Shown: in pieces, positions 6,487 to 11,474 of the stretch
Position numbering within the stretch: the stretch's first letter is position 1
Layout: each line of letters opens with the position of its first letter
Assembly (NCBI GenBank): GCA_945888565.1
Contig: CAMDAL010000106.1
Coordinates: 1-11,474, forward strand
Reading direction: 5' to 3'
Length of the DNA stretch: 11,474 nt
Origin: Devosia equisanguinis
GTDB taxonomy: Bacteria > Pseudomonadota > Alphaproteobacteria > Rhizobiales > Devosiaceae
The notes under the pieces: model-generated
Databases searched by the model: none
What the model was told of the DNA's origin: nothing
The model's input: only the letters and a program-made list of their open reading frames with translations
Made by a program: the position numbers and the translations under genes

Positions 6487-7625
6487 CAGCTGACCCGATT
6501 GCCCTGGCGCCACACGCCGCGCACCACCGGCACGTCGCCAGCCCTGCGCCGCACCCGCACCAGGTCGGCCCGCTTACCGACGGCGATTTCGCCACGGTCG
6601 GCGAGGTGGGCCGCGGCGGCGGGCCGGCGCGTCACCATCGACACCGCCTCCGGCAGCGTGATGTTGTCGGCCTGCTCAGGCAGCAGGAAGGCCGCATAGA
6701 GCATGGCGAACGGCACGTAGTCGGAGCTGATTACGTCCAGCACCCCGGCGCGCGCCAGTTCGATGGCCGAGATGTTGCCGTTGTGCGATTTGCCCCGCAC
6801 AACATTCGGCCCGCCCATCAGCACGGCGAGTCCGGCGGCGTGGCAGGCCTTCGCCGCATCCATGGTGGTGGGGAACTCGGCGATCGACATGCCGTCGCTG
6901 ACCGCCTCATCGACATGGGCCACAGTGGCATCGTCGTGGCTGGCGAAAGCGAGGCCGAGTTCGCGGCCACGGGCGAGGATGCGCTGCCGGTTGGCGTCGG
7001 CATAGCGGTCGCGGTCAGCGGTGCGGTCGGCGACATAGGCTGCCATCTCGGCATCCGAGAAGCGCATCTTCTTCTGGTAGTATTCGATGTAGTGCTCGAG
7101 CGTCACATACTGCCGGGCGCCGGGCGTGTGGTCCATCAGCGAGGCGAGCCCGACGATCGGGTTGCCGGCATTGGCCTCGAAGTGATCGGCGACGTCGGGC
7201 GTCGCCAGTTCGCAGCGCAGGTGGATGTGGTGGTCGGCGCGGAGCCGGTCGTCGGCATCGGCATGTGCCACTGCCTCGACCATCAGCCGCACGTCATCGG
7301 TGATATCGCCGGTTTCGGGATCCGAGCCGATGCGCACCGCGTCGAACACTGTGGTGATGCCGGCGCCCGCCACCTGCGCGTCATGCGCCTGCAGCGCCGC
7401 CACCGCATTCCAGGTGACGCCCTGGCGCGGGCGGTAGTGGTGCTCGAAATGGTCGGTGTGCAGCTCGACGAGGCCGGGGATCAGGAACTCGCCACCGAGG
7501 TCCTCGCCATGGCTCACGCTGCCGGTGTCGATGGCGGCGATCACGCCGTCACGCACCAGCACGGAGCCGGTGATCACTTCGTCGGCGAGCACGATGGTGG
7601 CGTTGGTGAAGGCAAGCTCGGTCAT
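6486..7625 (-). CDS. phnM: Alpha-D-ribose 1-methylphosphonate 5-triphosphate diphosphatase PhnM
   Basis: A 379-residue metal-dependent amidohydrolase-fold enzyme that removes pyrophosphate from ribose 1-alkylphosphonate 5-triphosphate, giving the 5-phosphate that C-P lyase (PhnJ) cleaves. Candidate metal ligands are in place: HTDHFEHH (56-63), HHIHLRCE (132-139), SHDDAT (229-234) and SSDYVP (300-305). The conserved loop GGPNVVRGKSHNGN lies at 271-284. The HTDHFE version of the first motif, rather than HTDNLE as in E. coli, is a natural variant. The ATG at 7625 overlaps the stop of the DUF1045 gene by 4 bp (ATGA), and the stop overlaps phnN by one base, so the three genes form one operon. Confidence 0.95.
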   Translation of the reverse strand: MTELAFTNATIVLADEVITGSVLVRDGVIAAIDTGSVSHGEDLGGEFLIPGLVELHTDHFEHHYRPRQGVTWNAVAALQAHDAQVAGAGITTVFDAVRIGSDPETGDITDDVRLMVEAVAHADADDRLRADHHIHLRCELATPDVADHFEANAGNPIVGLASLMDHTPGARQYVTLEHYIEYYQKKMRFSDAEMAAYVADRTADRDRYADANRQRILARGRELGLAFASHDDATVAHVDEAVSDGMSIAEFPTTMDAAKACHAAGLAVLMGGPNVVRGKSHNGNISAIELARAGVLDVISSDYVPFAMLYAAFLLPEQADNITLPEAVSMVTRRPAAAAHLADRGEIAVGKRADLVRVRRRAGDVPVVRGVWRQGNRVS

Positions 7626-8323
7626 TGTCCGCTTCCCGTAAGGATGAAATCGGCGCCGCGAGTGAAGGGCGCGCCAGGGGTGGGCTCGTGGTAGAGCGAC
7701 AGCCGGTCGACCAGGGTGTCGGCTTCCGCCAGATCGCCGAAATGCAATCGCAGCGCGGCCTCGAAACGGTCCCCATCAGCGTCGGAGAGGCGGTCGGTCA
7801 GCGTCATGTGGAACTGGAACTGCTCCAACACATAGGGGTAGCCGTACTGGTCCAGCAGTTCGAGCTGCCGCGCCGACAGGTGGCCTCCGGCGTTGCGCTT
7901 CGCCTTGTCCGCCGGGCTGACCTCCGCACGGAAAGGCTCGAATGACTCAACCACTCCCGCGGCAAAGTCGGTAAGGTCCTGCGGCTGCTCGGCCGGTACG
8001 AGGGCGAGAAAGCCGGCAAGGCGGGCAAGCTTCAGTTGCCCGATCGCCACTGGCGCGGTGCGTGCGGCAAAGGCAGCGAGGGCGGCCGCGAGCTCCGCTT
8101 CCGACCGGCCGGGTGCCAACTGCATCGGCGACTTGATGGTCGCGTGGAAAGCATAGCGCCGCGCCGACGCGGATTTTTCAATAATCTCGGCACGGCTGAT
8201 GCCGCCGATGTCATCGGCGTATTCGGCGCCGGTTGCCGCATCGCGCCCCAGCCATTGCGCCGCCCGCAGCCAGAGCGGGGAGGTCGCGTCGGGCGCGAAA
8301 TAGATGGCAACGCGGTAGGACAT
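7622..8323 (-). CDS. DUF1045 phosphonate-operon protein, 2H phosphoesterase-like
   Basis: A 233-residue protein of the DUF1045 family, which is found in phosphonate (phn) operons. It begins MSYRVAIYFAPDATSPLW and has two His-x-Thr motifs: HAT at 60-62 (within RRYAFHATIKSP) and HMT at 172-174 (within FQFHMTLTDRL). Such a pair is the signature of 2H phosphoesterases, which act on cyclic phosphates. The reaction of DUF1045 proteins is, to my knowledge, not established. In the C-P lyase route PhnP opens ribose 1,2-cyclic phosphate 5-phosphate, so a similar role here is a reasonable inference. I chose the ATG at 8323 because it fits the family start; an ATG 14 codons upstream is less likely. It is the first gene of the three-gene operon. 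Confidence 0.87.
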   Translation of the reverse strand: MSYRVAIYFAPDATSPLWLRAAQWLGRDAATGAEYADDIGGISRAEIIEKSASARRYAFHATIKSPMQLAPGRSEAELAAALAAFAARTAPVAIGQLKLARLAGFLALVPAEQPQDLTDFAAGVVESFEPFRAEVSPADKAKRNAGGHLSARQLELLDQYGYPYVLEQFQFHMTLTDRLSDADGDRFEAALRLHFGDLAEADTLVDRLSLYHEPTPGAPFTRGADFILTGSGQ

Positions 8324-8451
8324 GGCGGCTCGGGGCTGGGGCTCGAAGGCGTGTTGCAGTGGCACCTTCGACGGGAAGGCGCTCCCTAGCCGCGTTCGAT
8401 GTCAGTTTTTTGAAGCGCGCGCAACTTGTCCAAGGTCGTGCACAGGACCGA
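8324..8451. other. Short gene-free gap ahead of the phosphonate operon
   Basis: These 128 bp lie between the secreted-protein gene and the DUF1045 gene, both on the minus strand, and should hold the promoter of the phosphonate operon. I find no clear Pho box, sigma70 pair or terminator hairpin. A run of six T at about 8406-8411 is the only obvious compositional feature. Confidence 0.4.
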
Positions 8452-8931
8452 TCAGATCACCCGCGCCACGCAGACATCGTCGGTGCGCGCGGCGCCGTCG
8501 AGCACCCCGTCGGCCACCAGCGATTCACCGCCGCCCAGTTCGCCGATGATGGCGAAGAAGCCGCGGGTACCTTCGTTCTTGAGCTGCCACTTGATGCGCG
8601 TCCCCGGCGGCAGCGGCTCGAGTCCCTGGTTGATCAGCACCAGGTCGTTGGCCGTCGAGGCGACCTTGCAGGCGAGGCTGGCGCCGCCGAAGTGCATGGT
8701 CTGCAGCGAGGGCTGCGCGTCGACCTCAGGGGGAGAGTAGCTGACCGTCGCATCCCTGTCCGAACCCGAACCGGTCCGGCGCGGCAGCGACTCGACGCCG
8801 ATGCCGTCCGTCGTCGGCACCAGGCTGCTATTGCCACCCGGCGTGATGATTTCGACCGAGCCGGCCAAGGCCATGGGTGTCAGCAACAGGGTCATCAGCA
8901 CTGCGCCGGCAAGCTGGCGGATACGGATCAT
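8452..8931 (-). CDS. Secreted protein of unknown function
   Basis: A 159-residue protein with a classic signal peptide (MIRIRQ, hydrophobic core, then PMALA before the cut after residue 23). A low-complexity Ser/Gly/Pro/Asp region spans about 30-72. The C-terminal half (73-159) looks like a small beta-rich domain, with INQGLEPLPPGTRIKWQLKNEG (100-121) and a closing DDVCVARVI. Cys88 and Cys154 are the only cysteines and could form a disulfide in the periplasm. I do not recognise a named family; the pattern resembles small uncharacterised exported proteins of Rhizobiales. It is transcribed alone or leads into the phosphonate operon 128 bp downstream, which seems coincidental. Confidence 0.8.
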   Translation of the reverse strand: MIRIRQLAGAVLMTLLLTPMALAGSVEIITPGGNSSLVPTTDGIGVESLPRRTGSGSDRDATVSYSPPEVDAQPSLQTMHFGGASLACKVASTANDLVLINQGLEPLPPGTRIKWQLKNEGTRGFFAIIGELGGGESLVADGVLDGAARTDDVCVARVI

Positions 8932-8988
8932 GTGTTCTGTGTTCCTGGTCGGAAGCTGGCCCGGGCGTCCACTCCGGCCTTTGCGTTC

Positions 8989-9017
8989 AATATGTTGGTG
9001 TTGTCCTCGTGCGGCAA
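8989..9017 (-). promoter_or_regulatory. Possible sigma70-type promoter of the secreted-protein gene
   Basis: On the minus strand TTGCCG (four of six -35 matches) and CATATT (four of six -10 matches) are spaced by exactly 17 bp. They would give a leader of about 50 bases before the ATG at 8931. This is the best pair in the divergent gap, but it is not strong. Confidence 0.3.
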
Positions 9018-9039
9018 CTACCCCGCACCGCTTGAACCC

Positions 9040-9073
9040 AGCCTGAGGTGGCCGTTTAGCTGCCGTTCAGGCT
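9040..9073. repeat. Inverted repeat in the divergent gap before the glycerate kinase
   Basis: AGCCTGA (9040-9046) pairs perfectly with TCAGGCT (9067-9073). Inside it, GGTGGC can pair with GCTGCC through four Watson-Crick and two G-U pairs, leaving a 6-base loop and a 2-base bulge. No T-tract follows. It could be an operator for a dimeric regulator or a leader hairpin of the glycerate kinase transcript. Confidence 0.3.
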
Positions 9074-9218
9074 AGGATATAGGGCGCAAGCCGGCAGAAC
9101 CGAGGGGGTGTGGCGAGGCGACGCAATCGTGATCACTTCGAAAGTGTGACAGTTGCGACACGACCTTGCTTGCGCCGCTCTGCGTCAGCGGCCATGTTCG
9201 CGGACAATGAGGGACTCG

Positions 9219-10475
9219 ATGGATCGCGACCAGCTGCAGCGCTATTTCGACAAGGCCGTGGCGGCGGCGCAGCCTGACCGCGCCGTCGCGCATCACCTGC
9301 CGCAGCGGCCGAAGGGCCGCACCATCGTGGTGGGCGCCGGCAAGGCTTCGGCGCAGATGGCGCGGGCGTTCGAGCAGAGCTGGGATGCGCCGATCGACGA
9401 CAGCCTCGTCGTCACTCGCTACGGTTACGGCGCGGCCTGCGAGCGGATCGAGATCGTCGAGGCGGCGCATCCGGTGCCAGATATGGCGGGCTACCTGGCG
9501 GCCCGGCGCATGCTCGAAAAGCTGAGCGGGTTGCGGCATGATGATCTGGTCGTGGCGCTGATTTCCGGCGGCGGCTCGGCGCTCCTGCCCCAACCGGCAC
9601 CGGGGCTGAGCTTCGAGGACGAGCAGGCGGTGAACCAGATCCTGCTCGCTTCAGGCGCGCCGATCTCGGTGATGAACCTGATCCGCAACCAGCTCAGCGC
9701 CATCAAGGGCGGGCGCCTCGCCGCCATGGCCTCGCCGGCGCGGGTCGCGACGCTCATCGTCTCCGACATTCCCGGCGATGACCCGGCCCTCGTCGCCTCG
9801 GGGCCTACCGTGCCGATGGCGCTGACGCGCGTCGATGCGCGCAAGGCGGTCGAGCTCTACAGCCTCGACCTGCCGCCGGCCGCGACCGAACTCCTCGATT
9901 CGGATCTCAATCCGCCCCCCACGCCCGACGATGCGCGGTTCGCCCACAACACCGTCAGCATCATCGCCTCGGCGGCGCTGTCGCTCGAGGCGGCCGCCAT
10001 CGCGGCGAAGGCCGACGGGCTGACGCCACACATCCTTTCCGACGCCATCGAAGGCGAGGCACGCGACGTAGCCCTGGTGCATGCGGCGATGGCGCGCGAA
10101 ATCGCGGTGCGCAACCGGCCGTTCACGAAGCCCACGCTGATGTTGTCGGGCGGCGAAACCACCGTCACCCTCCGCGGCGACGGCAAGGGTGGCCGCAACA
10201 GCGAGTTCCTGCTGTCGTTCGCGCTTGCCATCGAGGGCGTGGCGGGCATCACGGCGCTCGCCGCCGATACCGACGGCATCGACGGCATAGGCGACAATGC
10301 CGGGGCTTTTGCCGACGGCACCACCGCGGCGCGCCTGCGCGCCAAGGGCCTCGACCCGCGCGCCATGCTCGCCAACAACGACGCCTACACCGCCTTCGCC
10401 GCCATTGGTGACCTGTTCTCCCCCGGCCCCACCGGCACCAACGTCAACGACTTCCGGGCGATCATCGTCCGCTAG
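9219..10475 (+). CDS. gckA: Glycerate 2-kinase, type II (MOFRL family)
   Basis: A 418-residue enzyme that phosphorylates D-glycerate with ATP to 2-phosphoglycerate, feeding glycolysis from tartronate, glyoxylate, serine or sugar-acid routes. Older annotations call this family hydroxypyruvate reductase (TtuD), which is misleading. Motifs in order: VVGAGKAS (37-44), LISGGGSALL (114-123), RNQLSAIKGGRLA (156-168), SDIPGDDP (182-189), SGGETTV (310-316), GGRNSEF (324-330), DTDGIDG (350-356) and the C-terminal MOFRL signature GPTGTNVND (403-411). In many relatives the third motif reads RKHLS; here Lys and His are replaced by Asn and Gln. The ATG at 9219 has GAGG seven bases ahead; ATG 9207 is a weaker choice. 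The stop lies 77 bp before the next gene on the same strand. Confidence 0.92.
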   Translation: MDRDQLQRYFDKAVAAAQPDRAVAHHLPQRPKGRTIVVGAGKASAQMARAFEQSWDAPIDDSLVVTRYGYGAACERIEIVEAAHPVPDMAGYLAARRMLEKLSGLRHDDLVVALISGGGSALLPQPAPGLSFEDEQAVNQILLASGAPISVMNLIRNQLSAIKGGRLAAMASPARVATLIVSDIPGDDPALVASGPTVPMALTRVDARKAVELYSLDLPPAATELLDSDLNPPPTPDDARFAHNTVSIIASAALSLEAAAIAAKADGLTPHILSDAIEGEARDVALVHAAMAREIAVRNRPFTKPTLMLSGGETTVTLRGDGKGGRNSEFLLSFALAIEGVAGITALAADTDGIDGIGDNAGAFADGTTAARLRAKGLDPRAMLANNDAYTAFAAIGDLFSPGPTGTNVNDFRAIIVR

Positions 10476-10552
10476 GCGGCTTCCCCCTTCGTCCCCCTTC
10501 CCTTCTCCCACCGCTTCCCCATAGATACGCGCCCAAAGGGAGGGCCCGTTTC

Positions 10553-11474
10553 ATGGCCAAGCAGAAGATTGCCGTCATCGGCATCGGCAAGATCGCGCAG
10601 GACCAGCATCTGCCGGTCATCGACAAGAGCCCAGATTTCGAGCTCGCCGCAGTGGTATCGACCCGTGGTGTCGGCCATCGCGACGTGCCGGTATTCCGCA
10701 CCCCGGCCGAGCTCTACAAGGCCATGCCCGAGGTGAAGCTGGTGTCGATCTGCACCCCGCCCGGCGTCCGCCACGCCTATGTCCGGGAGGCCATCGATGC
10801 CGGCAAGGACGTGCTGCTCGAAAAGCCGCCAACGCCGACCATCACCGAGTTCGAGGACCTCGTCGCCTATGGCGAGAAAAAGGGCCGCGTCCTCTACCAG
10901 ACCTGGCACAGCCGCTATAACGCCGCCGTGGACGCCGCCAAGCTCATCCTCAAGGACGAGGGCGTCGAGACCCTGCGCATCGATTGGCGCGAGAGCGTGC
11001 GCAAGTGGCACCCCGGCCAGGATTGGGTGTGGGAGCCCGGTGGCTTCGGCGTCTGCGACCCCGGCATCAACGCCATGTCGATCTTCACAAAGATCATGCC
11101 GTTCCCGGTATTCGTCGAAAGCGCCAAGCTTAAGTTTCCGGCCAACCGCCAGACGCCGGTCGACACCGAGATCGTCTTCAAGTCGGCCCAGAAGCACAAG
11201 CCGACCATGAGCGCCGGGTTCAACTGGCTCGAGGAGTCCGGCGAGATCTGGACCATCGCGATCACCACCCGCAGCGGCACCGAGTTGCGGCTCGAGCGGG
11301 GTGGCACCGTGCTCAAGGTCAACGGCATCGAGACCGTCGCCAACCCCTCCGAGGAATACGAGGCGATCTACGAGCGCTTCGCCAAGCTGCTCAAGAAGGG
11401 CAAATCCGAGATGGACGGCTCGCCGCTCCGCCTGATCGGCGACGCCTTCCTGCTCGGCGCGCGCGAGAACGTCG
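10553..11474 (+). CDS. D-galactose / L-arabinose 1-dehydrogenase (Gfo/Idh/MocA family), 3' end cut off
   Basis: The first 307 codons of an NAD(P)-dependent sugar dehydrogenase that oxidises the anomeric carbon of galactose or arabinose to the lactone in non-phosphorylated oxidative pathways. The Rossmann motif is VIGIGKIAQDQHLP (8-21). The family motif EKP lies at 90-92, TWHSR at 117-121, and KWHPGQDWVWEPGG, then DPGIN at 151-173 contains the probable catalytic Asp169 and Asn173. These blocks are highly similar to Azospirillum L-arabinose 1-dehydrogenase as I recall it, and the tail PLRLIGDAFLLG shows that only a few residues are missing. The ATG has AGGGAGGG eight bases ahead. It may be co-transcribed with the glycerate kinase gene. 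Choice of substrate, galactose or arabinose, cannot be read from sequence. Confidence 0.88.
   Translation, partial: MAKQKIAVIGIGKIAQDQHLPVIDKSPDFELAAVVSTRGVGHRDVPVFRTPAELYKAMPEVKLVSICTPPGVRHAYVREAIDAGKDVLLEKPPTPTITEFEDLVAYGEKKGRVLYQTWHSRYNAAVDAAKLILKDEGVETLRIDWRESVRKWHPGQDWVWEPGGFGVCDPGINAMSIFTKIMPFPVFVESAKLKFPANRQTPVDTEIVFKSAQKHKPTMSAGFNWLEESGEIWTIAITTRSGTELRLERGGTVLKVNGIETVANPSEEYEAIYERFAKLLKKGKSEMDGSPLRLIGDAFLLGARENV

Noticed and set aside
6414..7694. 426-codon plus-strand open frame antisense to phnM
   Set aside because: phnM has all its motifs and overlaps its neighbours in the normal operon manner. The antisense product shows no domain.
8390..8430. Possible Pho box ahead of the DUF1045 gene
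   Set aside because: Only one half-site-like sequence (CTGACAT on the minus strand) is present, with no second repeat at the 11-bp spacing PhoB needs.
1..11474. Mobile element, defence island, CRISPR or toxin-antitoxin system
   Set aside because: No transposase, integrase, repeat array, nuclease or toxin family was found. The small overlapping pair at 5508-5862 lacks any recognisable toxin or antitoxin motif.

Overview
The window looks like chromosomal DNA of a GC-rich alphaproteobacterium, most likely of the Rhizobiales/Hyphomicrobiales (Devosia-like is a guess). Reasons: strong GC bias at third codon positions, a CHASE4 signalling protein and a degenerate PilZ domain of the type common there, TTAA-N7-TTAA sites resembling CtrA boxes, a DUF1045-phnM-phnN phosphonate cluster, and an araDH-type galactose/arabinose dehydrogenase. 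I see no transposase, integrase, CRISPR array, tRNA or rRNA. The region reads as ordinary metabolic and signalling backbone.

Layout. (1) 1-2040: two divergent signalling genes. On the minus strand is the 5' part of a membrane CHASE4 sensor cut by the window edge. On the plus strand is a complete GAF-GGDEF-PilZ-like diguanylate cyclase. The 213-bp gap between them holds two CtrA-box-like sequences. (2) 2057-4728, minus strand: preT-preA, the two subunits of NAD-dependent dihydropyrimidine dehydrogenase, with a RutR-like operator 61 bp upstream of preT. (3) 5084-5443, plus strand: a short secreted RlpA-like double-psi beta-barrel protein with a TTG start, followed by a clear hairpin terminator. 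(4) 5508-8323, minus strand: DUF1045-phnM-phnN with overlapping junctions, then two tiny overlapping genes of unknown function. (5) 8452-8931, minus strand: a secreted protein of unknown function. (6) 9219-11474, plus strand: a MOFRL-family glycerate 2-kinase and a D-galactose/L-arabinose 1-dehydrogenase that runs off the window.

How the genes work together. PreT passes electrons from NAD(P)H to PreA, which reduces uracil or thymine in the first step of reductive pyrimidine catabolism. PhnM and PhnN catalyse two steps of the C-P lyase route from phosphonates to PRPP. DUF1045 is a 2H-phosphoesterase-like protein and could supply the cyclic-phosphate step between them. The phnG-L core is not in the window. 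The last two genes suggest oxidative sugar and sugar-acid catabolism. No wholly new system is evident. The best leads are the DUF1045 hypothesis, the RutR-like operator, the CtrA-like sites between the c-di-GMP genes, and the overlapping pair of micro-genes.
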